Of a stretch of 64,000 nucleotides of DNA, positions 35,754 through 44,770 are shown piece by piece. The stretch comes from Henriciella litoralis (lineage in GTDB: Bacteria; Pseudomonadota; Alphaproteobacteria; Caulobacterales; Hyphomonadaceae): assembly GCF_002088935.1 (NCBI RefSeq), contig NZ_NCSS01000006.1, positions 2,202,407 through 2,266,406 on the forward strand, written 5' to 3'. The translations under genes and the position numbers were made by a program. The notes beneath the pieces were generated by a model, which did no database searches, was not told where the DNA came from, and saw only the letters and a program-made list of their open reading frames with translations. Numbering within the stretch: position 1 is the stretch's first letter; each line of letters opens with the position of its first letter.

Positions 35754-38359
35754 AACGCATCCCCGGAATAGAGCCCAAGATTGCGCGGACCAAACGCGCG
35801 CTCTGGCGGCTTAGCGCGGTGCGCGCTTTCTGGCCTTTGCTGATCATCCTCTCGGTTTTTGTGTTTCTGGCCCTGACAGGCCTTCTCGACGCGTCGACCG
35901 ACAAGCTCGCCGCGCTCTCCCTGATTATCTTCGTTGTCGGCGTTGGCGTGCTGGGTGTGCTTGGCTGGATGCGGTTTCGCGGTCCGCAGCGGCGTGAAGC
36001 CATCGATCTGCTCGACCGCCAGTCAGACCTGCGCCCTCTGTCCACCCTCAATGACCGGCCCGCGCGGCCTGAAGCCAAAGGTGTCGCGCTCTGGCGGGCG
36101 CATGAGACGAGGCTGACCGATGCGGCCCGCCGTCTGCAGGTGCCGTCCTTTGCGGGGCGGTGGAAAGAGGTCGACCCGTTTTATCTCCGCTACCTCGTTC
36201 CGGCCGCGCTATTTGTCCTGGTTCTGATGACATGGAATGTAGCCGGCGAGCGGCTGCAGCGTGCCGTCAATCCGGACTTTGGCAGCCTGTTTGGCGCTGA
36301 AACGATCCGCATCGAAGCCTGGATCACGCCGCCGCGCCATACCGGCAAGCCGCCCATCTTTCTCCAATCCGGACAGGACGCTGTTCGCGTGCCGGCTGGC
36401 TCAGAAGTGACGGTGCGCGCTGAGGCGCCGTCTGCGCCGAAGCTCGTCGTCGATGCCAGCGATGAGCGCCAATCCTTCCGGTTTGACACCACGCCTGAAG
36501 GCGCCTTCGAAGCGCGGGCGATCATTTCCGCTGACAGCGATATAAGCGTCACCTGGTGGGGGGATCGGGCCACCTGGCAAATCCTCGCCTCGCCGGATGC
36601 CCCGCCTGAGGTCGAGTGGGTCTCGACCCCTGAACTGACGCCGACCGACAAGACAGAGTTTTCCTGGAAAACCTCAGATGATTACGGCGTTTCGAAGCTG
36701 GAGCTGGTGCTGACGCGCACCGACCAGTCAAATGGCGTGGAAGAGGCCGTTGAGGTTCAGTTGCCTTCAATTGCGCCGAAAGAAGCTGAAGATACCACCG
36801 CCATCGACATGACCCGCAATCGCTGGGCCGGGCTTGAGGTTAGCGCGCGCCTCAGGGCCACCGATGGGGCCGGACAGGCAAGCCTTTCAGAGCCTGCCGT
36901 CTTCATTCTGCCGGAAAAGCTGCTGCTTCAACCGCTCGCCCGCGCCATTCAGGATATCCGTGTCACTATCCTGCGCGAGGATGGTGAATATGAAACGGTC
37001 GAGAATGAAAATGGTGAGGCGCTGGAGGCAGGCGCGGTCTTTACCGCCGCCACACAGCGCATTGGCCGCGCGCCACCAGGCATTCAGCGCGCGTCGCTGA
37101 TGATTGAAGCCGTCACCTATGAAGCGCCGCGCTACTTCGAGGATATCAGCATCTATTTTGCCCTGCGCCATGTTGAAGGCATGTTGCAGGCCGCAAGTTC
37201 AACTGACGAGGCCGACACGACCGAGCCGATCCTCTGGGCCATGGCGCTACGGGCTGAGTATGGCAGCGCCGCAGATGCCTTGCGCGCGCTACAGGCCGCC
37301 CGCAAAGCGCTTGAGGAAGCCTTGCGGGACGGCGCGTCCGAAGCAGAAATCCAGCGCCGCCTGGAAGCGTTCAAGCAGGCGGCCAAGAACTACATGGCCG
37401 CAAGAATGGCAGAGGCGCTCGCCAATGGCCTCGAAGCGCCGCCGGACGATACCGATGGCGCACAGAACGGGGCAGGGGCTGGCCTCGGCGGGTCTGACTT
37501 CGCTGACATGCTCGACGCCCTGTCTGACCTCACAGAGACCGGCGCGACCGATCAGGCGCGCCAGCTTCTCTCCGACATCACCAACATGCTCGAGAATCTG
37601 GAATTCCAGCAGGGCAATGGCAGCGGCGATGGCATGCCGGGAATGCCCGGCGAGCAGGGCGAAAATGATGAGGACGTGCCGCAGGAAGAGCGTGAGCTCT
37701 CAGATACCCTGCGCGAGCTGTCAGACCTTCTGCGCGAGCAGCGCGAACTGAATGACGAGACCCTGGCAGAGCAACGCGGCGAGCGCGGGCCTCAGCCCGG
37801 CCAGCAACCGGGTGAGCCGCAGGGCCCCGACGGCGAAGGGCAGGATCAGCCCGGCGCAAACGGCGAATTTGGCGAAGAGGGAACATCGCTAGCCGAGCGG
37901 CAGGACCAACTTGGCGATATGATCGAGGAAATGCTGCGCCGCCGCGGTGAAGACGGTGAGGGTGCCGGCGCGGGCGAACTGGATGAGAATGCCATGCGCG
38001 CCATTGAGCGTGCCCAGCGCCGCGCGGCGGACTCTCTACGCGACGGCAATACGATGCGGGCCCAACGCAATCAGGATGACGCGACCGACCGTCTCGGCGA
38101 GCTTGCTCAGCAGCTGGCTGGCGAACTGGATGCCGCCCGCCGCGAACGCCTCGGCGATGAATATGGCAGCTCATCTGATGAGGTTGATCCGTTCGGCCGT
38201 CCAATGGGCGGCGTGGCTGATGGCCGGGACGTCAATATTCCCGATGAGGCTGAGCGTCAGCGCGCGAAGGATATTCTGGAAGAATTGCGCCGGCGCTATG
38301 GCGATGCGGCCGATGAAGAAGAGCGCGATTATCTTCAGCGCCTTCTGGACCGCTTCTAG
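35741..38359 (+). CDS. TIGR02302/DUF4175 large membrane protein
   Basis: An 872-residue alphaproteobacterial protein of unknown function, always found after lysA. It has membrane segments at about 29-49, 58-76 and 148-168, a beta-rich middle region, a helical stretch (about 480-620), and a Gly/Gln/Glu/Pro-rich low-complexity linker near 625-715 (for example GQQPGEPQGPDGEGQ), then a charged C-terminal helix bundle. The start is TTG at 35741 within the end of lysA, supported by GGAGAA upstream; no ATG is available before the first membrane segment. Its stop is interlocked with ygfA in CTAG. Confidence 0.85.
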   Translation: MAELKRIPGIEPKIARTKRALWRLSAVRAFWPLLIILSVFVFLALTGLLDASTDKLAALSLIIFVVGVGVLGVLGWMRFRGPQRREAIDLLDRQSDLRPLSTLNDRPARPEAKGVALWRAHETRLTDAARRLQVPSFAGRWKEVDPFYLRYLVPAALFVLVLMTWNVAGERLQRAVNPDFGSLFGAETIRIEAWITPPRHTGKPPIFLQSGQDAVRVPAGSEVTVRAEAPSAPKLVVDASDERQSFRFDTTPEGAFEARAIISADSDISVTWWGDRATWQILASPDAPPEVEWVSTPELTPTDKTEFSWKTSDDYGVSKLELVLTRTDQSNGVEEAVEVQLPSIAPKEAEDTTAIDMTRNRWAGLEVSARLRATDGAGQASLSEPAVFILPEKLLLQPLARAIQDIRVTILREDGEYETVENENGEALEAGAVFTAATQRIGRAPPGIQRASLMIEAVTYEAPRYFEDISIYFALRHVEGMLQAASSTDEADTTEPILWAMALRAEYGSAADALRALQAARKALEEALRDGASEAEIQRRLEAFKQAAKNYMAARMAEALANGLEAPPDDTDGAQNGAGAGLGGSDFADMLDALSDLTETGATDQARQLLSDITNMLENLEFQQGNGSGDGMPGMPGEQGENDEDVPQEERELSDTLRELSDLLREQRELNDETLAEQRGERGPQPGQQPGEPQGPDGEGQDQPGANGEFGEEGTSLAERQDQLGDMIEEMLRRRGEDGEGAGAGELDENAMRAIERAQRRAADSLRDGNTMRAQRNQDDATDRLGELAQQLAGELDAARRERLGDEYGSSSDEVDPFGRPMGGVADGRDVNIPDEAERQRAKDILEELRRRYGDAADEEERDYLQRLLDRF

Positions 38360-38967
38360 GCCGCGTCCGGCCCGTCACCGCCGGATTTGGCAAATGTCCG
38401 CATCATGAAAATCGGCACAGAGCCGCGCTCGGTAACGGCCCAGTCGAGCGGCTCATCATGGTCCTCGACTGGCAGATTATCCATCATCTGGGCGTGAAAG
38501 CCGAGACCGCAGGTAAACACCCGTCCATCCTTGCGGATGTCAGAAATAGCGCGGTCATAATGGCCCTTGCCGTACCCAATGCGCGTTCCGGCGCCGTCAA
38601 ATCCCAGCAATGGCACCAGCATCAGGGTCGGCTGAACGCGCACGGCGTCCTCTGAAGGTTCGCTAAGGCCGAACGCCCGGTCCTCCAGCGCATCGCCTGG
38701 CTGCCAGAGCCGGAATGACATCTCGCCAGCATCAATGCGCGGCAAAGCCAGCTTCGCCCCGGCCTTCGCCAGCTTTCCCATCAGCGGCCGAGGGTCAATC
38801 TCGCTGCTGATCGGCAGATAGCCGCTGACAATCGGCCCATAGCGTTCAAGCAGCTTCATTGGAAACTTGTCCGCAAGCGTTTCGCCGGCATCCGGGTCGC
38901 GGGCATGGGCTTCTTCGCGCAGGGTCTTCAACTCATCGCGCAGGGCCTGTTTGTCGGCAGCACTCAA
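38356..38967 (-). CDS. 5-formyltetrahydrofolate cyclo-ligase
   Basis: ATP-dependent enzyme converting 5-formyl-THF to 5,10-methenyl-THF. The 203-residue protein has LRDELKTLREEAHARDP at the N-terminus, VSGYLPISSEIDPRPLM, PLLGFDGAGTRIGYGKGHYDRAI, the family ATP/substrate signature, and a C-terminal DWAVTERG. The start is TTG at 38967, overlapping the ftsY stop as TTGA. Often called ygfA or fau. It is the last gene of a long leftward array. Confidence 0.9.
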   Translation of the reverse strand: MSAADKQALRDELKTLREEAHARDPDAGETLADKFPMKLLERYGPIVSGYLPISSEIDPRPLMGKLAKAGAKLALPRIDAGEMSFRLWQPGDALEDRAFGLSEPSEDAVRVQPTLMLVPLLGFDGAGTRIGYGKGHYDRAISDIRKDGRVFTCGLGFHAQMMDNLPVEDHDEPLDWAVTERGSVPIFMMRTFAKSGGDGPDAA

Positions 38968-40469
38968 ACCGCAGTCTCTTCTTCTGCAAGACCAACCAGC
39001 GCGCGGGCATAGGCCTTGGCGCTAAAGGGCTGGAGGTCTTCTGCGCGTTCGCCAACGCCGACGAAGTGAATTGGCAGATCATGGGCCTCAGCCACCGCAA
39101 CGAGGACGCCGCCTTTTGCGGTGCCATCGAGCTTCGTCATCACAATGCCAGACACCTCAGCCGTGTGACGGAAGGCCTCGACCTGCGAGAGCGCATTCTG
39201 GCCGACCGTCGCATCCAGAACGAGGATCACATCATGCGGCGCGTCCGGATCGAGCTTGCGCGTCACCCGAACGATCTTGGCGAGCTCGGACATCAGCTCG
39301 GCCTTGTTCTGCAGACGGCCCGCCGTGTCGACGAGAACAAGATCGAGATCTTCGGCTTTCGCCCGTTCAATCGCTTCATAAACAAGTCCGGCCGCGTCTG
39401 CGCCCGTCGGCTTGGACATCACTGGAATATCGGCCCGCTCCCCCCAGACGGTGAGTTGCTCAATGGCGGCCGCGCGGAATGTATCACCGGCGACGAGCAG
39501 CGCCTTGGCGCCCTGTTCCTTAAGTTTGGAGGCAATCTTGCCGATCGTGGTCGTCTTGCCGGAGCCGTTGACGCCGACAAACAGCACGACGCGCGGGCGA
39601 GGCCCATCAGAGAAATCGACGATCTTTTCGCGCGGCTTCATGATGGCTTCGATTTCTTCAGCCAGCGCGAAGCGGATGTCGTCATCGGTGACATCCTTGT
39701 CAAAGCGGGTCTTTGCGAGATTGGTTGTGACGCGCGAGGCGACCTTTGCGCCGAGGTCTGAAGTAATCAGAAGATCTTCAAGATCTTCCAGCGCCTCATC
39801 ATCGAGCCTGCGGCGATTGAAAACGCCTGTAAGACTGGTGCCAAGTTTCGACGAGGATTTTGACAGTCCGCCCGAAAGCTTACCGAAAAAGCCTGGATCG
39901 CGGACTTCGGCATAGGGGTCTGGCTCACCGCGCGCGATGGCGGCCTGGCGCTCTTCTTCCTTGAGGCGGGCTGCCTCACGGGCCGCTTCGGCTTTGCGCC
40001 GATCTTCCAGCAGCTTCAGTTCAGCTTCAGCTTTTTGCCGCGCGGCCTGACGTTCGGCCTCGGCGGCACGCGCGCGCTCGGCTTCTTCCTCGAGACGCTT
40101 GGCTTCGGCTTCGGCGGCCTCGGCAGCTTGCCGGGCAGCTTCATCGGCTTCAGCCTTCTGCCGGGCTTCGGTAGCGGCCTTGCGGGCAGCTTCTCTCGCC
40201 TCTTCAGCGCGCTTCGTTTCAGCTTCAAGCCGTTCGACTTCTGCGGCAGCTTCTGCTTGTTCGCGCTTCTGACGCTCTTCCCAGGCCTTGTTGGCCTCGG
40301 CGACCGCGCGGTCGATCTCGGCCTGTTCAGCGGCCTTACGCTCCGCTTCAGCCTTTTCAGCCGCTTCCTTGGCCGCGAGTTCTTCTGCCGACAGTTGCGG
40401 CTCAGGCATCGCCGCGCCGGCGTCCTGTAGCTCTTCTTTTTTCTTTTTCTTGCCGAACCAGAGGATCAT
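38964..40469 (-). CDS. ftsY: Signal recognition particle receptor FtsY
   Basis: SRP receptor GTPase that brings ribosomes making membrane proteins to the translocon. The 501-residue protein has a long N-terminal A domain of Ala/Glu/Lys heptad-like sequence (about 20-185), then the NG domain with GVNGSGKTTTIGK near 300, DTAGR, TKLDGTAKGG and the terminal FVGVGERAEDLQPF. The A domain is long and low in complexity but this is common in the family. ATGA overlap with mtaB upstream and TTGA overlap with ygfA downstream indicate one transcript. Confidence 0.96.
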   Translation of the reverse strand: MILWFGKKKKKEELQDAGAAMPEPQLSAEELAAKEAAEKAEAERKAAEQAEIDRAVAEANKAWEERQKREQAEAAAEVERLEAETKRAEEAREAARKAATEARQKAEADEAARQAAEAAEAEAKRLEEEAERARAAEAERQAARQKAEAELKLLEDRRKAEAAREAARLKEEERQAAIARGEPDPYAEVRDPGFFGKLSGGLSKSSSKLGTSLTGVFNRRRLDDEALEDLEDLLITSDLGAKVASRVTTNLAKTRFDKDVTDDDIRFALAEEIEAIMKPREKIVDFSDGPRPRVVLFVGVNGSGKTTTIGKIASKLKEQGAKALLVAGDTFRAAAIEQLTVWGERADIPVMSKPTGADAAGLVYEAIERAKAEDLDLVLVDTAGRLQNKAELMSELAKIVRVTRKLDPDAPHDVILVLDATVGQNALSQVEAFRHTAEVSGIVMTKLDGTAKGGVLVAVAEAHDLPIHFVGVGERAEDLQPFSAKAYARALVGLAEEETAV

Positions 40470-41761
40470 GCGGGCTCCGCCATCAGTTTGTTTCCGTCTT
40501 CAGCGACTATCCGGGCTTCCACCGGGCGTCCAGCCTCCAGCGTGTCGAAACCTTTAAGCGCCACTTGCGAGAAGTCCGGGAGGCGGCCGCTATTTTCCTG
40601 CTCGACCAGCACGCTGCGCACCGCGCCGACATGGGTCTTGAGGTGCCGCGAGAGGGCCGCTGCGCCGGTTTCACGCAGCCGCGCCGCGCGGGCCTTGATC
40701 ACGGCTTTCTCCAGCTGCGGCATGCGGGCAGCAGGCGTGCCGGGGCGTGGGCTGTAGGGAAAGGCATGCAGAAAGGCGATGCGGCACTCGTCCACCAGTT
40801 TGAGGGAATTCTCGAACGCCGCTTCGGTTTCGGTCGGGAAACCTGCAATAATGTCAGCGCCGAGCGCCATGTCCGGCCGGATCGTGCGTAGCCGCTCGGC
40901 CAGCTCAATGGCCTGCTCGCGTGAATGGCGCCTTTTCATCCGCTTGAGAATGAGATTGTCGCCGTGTTGCAGCGATAAATGCATGAAAGGCGCAAGGCGC
41001 GGCTCCGCCATCGCTTCGAACAGCGCGTCATCCATCTCAATCGCGTCGATTGAGGAGATTCTGAGCTGTTTCAGATCCGGCACGAGTTTCAGGATCCGCT
41101 GGACGAGATTTCCAAGTTGCGGCTGGCCCGGCAAATCCGCGCCCCAGCTTGTGAGATCCACACCGGTCAGCACAATTTCATAATGCCCGGTCTCAACCAG
41201 TCGGCGGATCATCTGGACGACATCGCCTGCTGGCACAGAGCGGGAGTTTCCGCGGCCATAAGGGATGATGCAGAAGGTGCAGCGATGATCGCAGCCATTC
41301 TGGACCTGTACATAGGCGCGGGCCCGGCCCTCCATCCCATCGATGAGATGGGCCGCGGTTTCCTTCACCGACATGATGTCGTTGACGAGGATTTTCTCAT
41401 GGCCTTCGAGCAGGGCAGGTGAGGCCCATGTCGCGGCCTGCATCTTTTCATGATTGCCAATCACCCGGTCGACTTCCGGCATGTCGGCAAATTCACCCGG
41501 ATTGATCTGCGCCGCGCACCCCGTCACCAGAATGCGCGCGTCCGGATTATCCTTTTTGGCGCGGCGGATCGTCTGGCGCGCGGTTCGCACCGCTTCTGAT
41601 GTCACCGCGCAGGTATTGATAATGATCGCATCGCCAAGACCTGCATCCTCGGCATGGCCGCGCATCACCTCGGACTCGTACGAGTTCAGGCGGCAGCCAA
41701 GTGTGATGACTTTGGCCTTGCTGCTGGCGGCCTTCGTCTTTGGAGGATTGGTTACGGTCAT
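40466..41761 (-). CDS. mtaB: tRNA t6A37 methylthiotransferase MtaB
   Basis: Radical-SAM enzyme that adds a methylthio group to t6A37 of tRNA. The 431-residue protein has an N-terminal UPF0004 domain (ITLGCRLNSYESEVM), the second-cluster Cys residues in NTCAVTSEA and VTGCAAQ, a radical-SAM CxxxCxxC in NGCDHRCTFCIIPYGRG (about 157-164), and a short C-terminal TRAM-like part. The ATG at 41761 is used; a TTG two codons earlier with AGGA upstream is possible. It overlaps ftsY by 4 bp and follows dapF after 83 bp. Confidence 0.93.
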   Translation of the reverse strand: MTVTNPPKTKAASSKAKVITLGCRLNSYESEVMRGHAEDAGLGDAIIINTCAVTSEAVRTARQTIRRAKKDNPDARILVTGCAAQINPGEFADMPEVDRVIGNHEKMQAATWASPALLEGHEKILVNDIMSVKETAAHLIDGMEGRARAYVQVQNGCDHRCTFCIIPYGRGNSRSVPAGDVVQMIRRLVETGHYEIVLTGVDLTSWGADLPGQPQLGNLVQRILKLVPDLKQLRISSIDAIEMDDALFEAMAEPRLAPFMHLSLQHGDNLILKRMKRRHSREQAIELAERLRTIRPDMALGADIIAGFPTETEAAFENSLKLVDECRIAFLHAFPYSPRPGTPAARMPQLEKAVIKARAARLRETGAAALSRHLKTHVGAVRSVLVEQENSGRLPDFSQVALKGFDTLEAGRPVEARIVAEDGNKLMAEPA

Positions 41762-41844
41762 GGGCAATTTGTCCTGCAGCAGGCCACTTCGCGCTGAATG
41801 CTAGCTGAATCAAGGGCGCGCGTCAGGCCCGGCTGTATGGCCGA

Positions 41845-42654
41845 TCAGACGTCGAAGGTCATTTCCAGCTCGACCGGGCCGGTCATCAGCACATGGTCAT
41901 CGCTGCGCTGCCAGTCGATTATAAGCTCGCCGCCGTCCAGAATGAGCTTGGCGCGGCGCTCCGTCTTGTTGGCCCGTGCGGCGCAGACAAGGGCCGCGCA
42001 TGCGCCGGTGCCGCAAGCCTTGGTCAGCCCGGCGCCGCGTTCCCAGACGCGAAGACGGATCGTTTCCCGGTCAATGATCTGCGCGAAGCCGACATTGGTG
42101 CCTTCCGGAAACAGCGGATGCCACTCAATCAGCGGGCCGATGGCCGGAATGTCATAGGCGTCCACATCTTCAACGAAGAAGACGGCATGCGGATTGCCCA
42201 TGGAGACAACAGCTGGCTTGGCGAGGTAGGGCTTGTCCATTGGCCCGATACGAACATCGACGCCGCGCACATCCATCTTTTCCGACAGCGGAATACGCTC
42301 CCATTCCATGATGGGGCGGCCCATATCGACCGTCACCAGCCCATTGTCCGCGCGAAGGCCACGCAGGAGATCGGCCGCGGTGCGGATGCGCACTTCATCC
42401 ACCCCGCTCTCTTCCAGAAGGAGATGCGCCACGGCGCGCGTGCCGTTTCCGCAGGCGCCAACCTCTTCGCCAGATGAATTCCAGATGCGCAGGAAGGCTG
42501 TCGCGCCCTCATCTGCCTCGATGGACATTACCTGATCGGCTTTCATTTCAGCCGCAATCTCACGAATTTTGTCCGGGCTGGGCGCAAAGCCCTGCTGACG
42601 CGCATCAAAGATGGCGAAGGCGTTTCCCGCTCCATTCATTTTCCAGACTTGCAT
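41845..42654 (-). CDS. dapF: Diaminopimelate epimerase
   Basis: Converts LL- to meso-diaminopimelate for lysine and peptidoglycan. The 269-residue protein has the two catalytic Cys motifs ACGNGTRAVAHL and ACGTGACAALV, plus MNGAGNAFAIFD at the N-terminus. Complete and of normal length. With lysA and asd it places three enzymes of the DAP/lysine route within this window, in separate operons. Confidence 0.95.
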   Translation of the reverse strand: MQVWKMNGAGNAFAIFDARQQGFAPSPDKIREIAAEMKADQVMSIEADEGATAFLRIWNSSGEEVGACGNGTRAVAHLLLEESGVDEVRIRTAADLLRGLRADNGLVTVDMGRPIMEWERIPLSEKMDVRGVDVRIGPMDKPYLAKPAVVSMGNPHAVFFVEDVDAYDIPAIGPLIEWHPLFPEGTNVGFAQIIDRETIRLRVWERGAGLTKACGTGACAALVCAARANKTERRAKLILDGGELIIDWQRSDDHVLMTGPVELEMTFDV

Positions 42655-42699
42655 GGCCGCTCATGTAGGGGGTCTGGGCGCTGAGCGGAAGCTCAAATC

Positions 42700-43116
42700 T
42701 TACTTCGGCAATTTATACGCAAGCGCCCATCCGGCGATCTGGACACAAGCGGCCAGCACGAGAAGCCCTTCGACAATTGGATGGCGCCAGAAAACGGCGA
42801 TCACGGCAATCGCGATACACGCCTGATCGATGCGGTCATTGCTGATGAGATGGCCTGCGATCCGGCGCTCTTGCAGGATCATCGGCAGTGTCAGCCCGTG
42901 CCACACCCGGTTCATCGCAGGCGGGCCGAAGACATCCTGCAAGTCACGCGGGTCGGTAATCCCGGTCAGCTCACAGAGCGCGGCGGTATCCACCATGCCC
43001 ATCTCGACCTGTTGCTTCCGGGTCATCGTGCCAAGAAGGCTCGCAATCGCTGACAGAATGACGGCGATGATCGTCGCAAAGAGTGGAAGGCCGTCAAAGC
43101 CGGGGATGCCTGTCAT
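42700..43116 (-). CDS. Hypothetical membrane protein
   Basis: A 138-residue protein I do not recognise. It has a hydrophobic N-terminal segment (about 9-28), a soluble middle with DTAALCELTGITDPRDLQDVFGPPAMNRVW, and two more hydrophobic segments at about 97-110 and 113-131. Codon use resembles the neighbours, so it is probably a real gene. It lies 45 bp upstream of dapF and 7 bp downstream of a second small membrane protein, suggesting they are co-transcribed. Confidence 0.6.
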   Translation of the reverse strand: MTGIPGFDGLPLFATIIAVILSAIASLLGTMTRKQQVEMGMVDTAALCELTGITDPRDLQDVFGPPAMNRVWHGLTLPMILQERRIAGHLISNDRIDQACIAIAVIAVFWRHPIVEGLLVLAACVQIAGWALAYKLPK

Positions 43117-43123
43117 ATCCGTC

Positions 43124-43357
43124 TCAGCCGCCAGCTGTCATGGCGAAGTAGATGCCGATGCGAATGATGGCTGTGGCAATGAGGGTCACGGCCAGCCGAC
43201 GCCCGGACAGCCAGCCAATGGCGAGACCTGCGAACGCACAAAGGGTCGAGACGACCAGGAAGGGCACCAGCACAAACACGCCGAATATCGCCCAGAAGGC
43301 GAGAGACAGGCCGAATGAGACGGCGAGGGCGAGCAGAAGGTGTCGGACAAACATCAT
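43124..43357 (-). CDS. Small hypothetical membrane protein
   Basis: A 77-residue very hydrophobic protein with two or three membrane segments (about 5-25, 26-48, 55-75) and the charged loop SGRR between them. No family recognised. It starts 8 bp after the mesaconyl-CoA hydratase gene and ends 7 bp before the next membrane-protein gene, so it is most likely in the same transcript. Confidence 0.55.
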   Translation of the reverse strand: MMFVRHLLLALAVSFGLSLAFWAIFGVFVLVPFLVVSTLCAFAGLAIGWLSGRRLAVTLIATAIIRIGIYFAMTAGG

Positions 43358-43365
43358 GCAGACCC

Positions 43366-44400
43366 TTATTTGGGGATGGCGACCCAGTAATCGAAGTCGA
43401 GCAGCACATCTGGATGATATTTCCCATCCTCGCCGCGTAGCGGGAAATCACTGCATGGGTGGTTCTTGGCAGCGACCAGACGAAGCCGCAGCGCGCCAGT
43501 GGTCTCATTCAGCTCTGCGGTGTCCAGCACTTCAGACCAGGCATAGATCGTATCACCGGCAAAGAGTGGCCCGGCATGGGTGCCCGCATTGATTGCCAGC
43601 ATTTGCGCGGCGCTCTCCAGCCCGTTGAAGGATAGCGAGCGGGCAATCGAGATCACCACACCGCCATAGATCAGACGCTTGCCAAACCGGCTGTCCTTCT
43701 GGGCATGTGCATCGAAGTGCACTTTTGCGGTGTTCTGATAGAGGCGGGTCGCGGTCTGATGCTCGGCTTCTTCCACCGTCATGCCGTCGACGTGATCAAT
43801 TTTCTCGCCGACCTCATAGTCGCCAAAGCGCCAGTTCGAACCTGCAAGCGCCGGATCCCAAGTCTTGTAGGCCGGGGCGACGAGGTCTTCGGCGGCGACG
43901 ACCTTTGGAAGATCAGGGATTACCGCTTCCGGGGCCGGGTTCGAGGCATTCTTCTTGTTCACCATCACCCAGCGAACATAGGAGAGGACGATCTCGCCAT
44001 GCTGGTTCTCGCCGCGCGTGCGCACCCAGACGACGCCGGTCTTGCCATTGGAGTTTTCCTTCACGCCGATGACATCGGAAATCGCGGTCAGCGTGTCGCC
44101 GGGGTTCACCGTCTTCAGGAATTTGCCATCGGCATAGCCAAGATTGGCCACAGCGTTGAGGGAGATGTCCGGCACCGTCTTTCCAAACACCGCGTGAAAG
44201 GCGAGCAGCGGGTCAATCGGCAACTGGTCAAAGCCATTGGAGACGGCGAAGGTCGCAGCCGAATAAAGCGCGTGCCGATCTCCGGTGAGGGCGCGGTAGA
44301 GCGAAATATCGCCCGTGGTCAGCGTCAGAGGCGTCGCGTGAACAAGCTCCATGCCGGGCTTGAAGTCTTCGAAATAATTGCCGGGATTGGATTTTGTCAT
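43366..44400 (-). CDS. mch: Mesaconyl-CoA hydratase (MaoC-type)
   Basis: Interconverts mesaconyl-CoA and beta-methylmalyl-CoA in the ethylmalonyl-CoA pathway of acetate assimilation. The 344-residue double hot-dog protein closely follows the Rhodobacter enzyme in length and in blocks such as FGKTVPDISLNAVANLGYA, VKENSNGKTGVVWV, DYEVGEKIDHVDGMTVEEAEH, ATRLYQNTAKVHFD, YGGVVISIARSLSFNGL and FAGDTIYAWSE. GAGGGCAGC precedes the ATG. A malyl-CoA lyase/thioesterase-type gene is 1.5 kb upstream in the same direction, which supports the pathway assignment. Confidence 0.88.
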   Translation of the reverse strand: MTKSNPGNYFEDFKPGMELVHATPLTLTTGDISLYRALTGDRHALYSAATFAVSNGFDQLPIDPLLAFHAVFGKTVPDISLNAVANLGYADGKFLKTVNPGDTLTAISDVIGVKENSNGKTGVVWVRTRGENQHGEIVLSYVRWVMVNKKNASNPAPEAVIPDLPKVVAAEDLVAPAYKTWDPALAGSNWRFGDYEVGEKIDHVDGMTVEEAEHQTATRLYQNTAKVHFDAHAQKDSRFGKRLIYGGVVISIARSLSFNGLESAAQMLAINAGTHAGPLFAGDTIYAWSEVLDTAELNETTGALRLRLVAAKNHPCSDFPLRGEDGKYHPDVLLDFDYWVAIPK

Positions 44401-44440
44401 GCTGCCCTCAGTGTTGTCCGGGGCAGCTCAGTGCATCGCG

Positions 44441-44698
44441 TCAGGCGATGCTGGCCCCTACAGGTTCAATCTGAACCACCTGCACCGTGTCACCACTGGA
44501 AATCAAGACCGTTGCGGGCCCGGCCGCAAAAACCAGCAAGCAGAGCGCGCCTATCAGGAAGGCACTTACGAACCGCGCATCGCCGCGGCGGGCAAGGGAC
44601 CGAAGGCCATCTGTGCCATAGGTCACGAGCTGCGGTCCGAAGAGGAGGGCAGCCGAAGCCAGCAGCAAAACGCATGCGAGAAGGATGAGCAGTGTCAT
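44441..44698 (-). CDS. Small hypothetical membrane protein
   Basis: An 85-residue protein with two hydrophobic segments (about 2-22 and 43-66) joined by a basic loop with SLARRGDARF, and a short polar tail. Not recognised. It precedes mch by 40 bp in the same direction. Small size and lack of family make this moderately uncertain as a gene. Confidence 0.5.
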   Translation of the reverse strand: MTLLILLACVLLLASAALLFGPQLVTYGTDGLRSLARRGDARFVSAFLIGALCLLVFAAGPATVLISSGDTVQVVQIEPVGASIA

Positions 44699-44770
44699 GC
44701 GAAACTGTTTCGCAGAAACTGGTTTCAGCCGCGCTTCACCGATAGATGAAATTTGATTGATCGGGTGTGA

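Noticed and set aside
38859..39761. 300-codon open frame on the plus strand
   Set aside because: Antisense to ftsY and ygfA, both clearly real.
40035..40430. Phe/Gly/Leu-rich frame on the plus strand resembling a low-complexity protein
   Set aside because: It is the reverse of the Ala/Glu/Lys A domain of FtsY; composition alone explains it.
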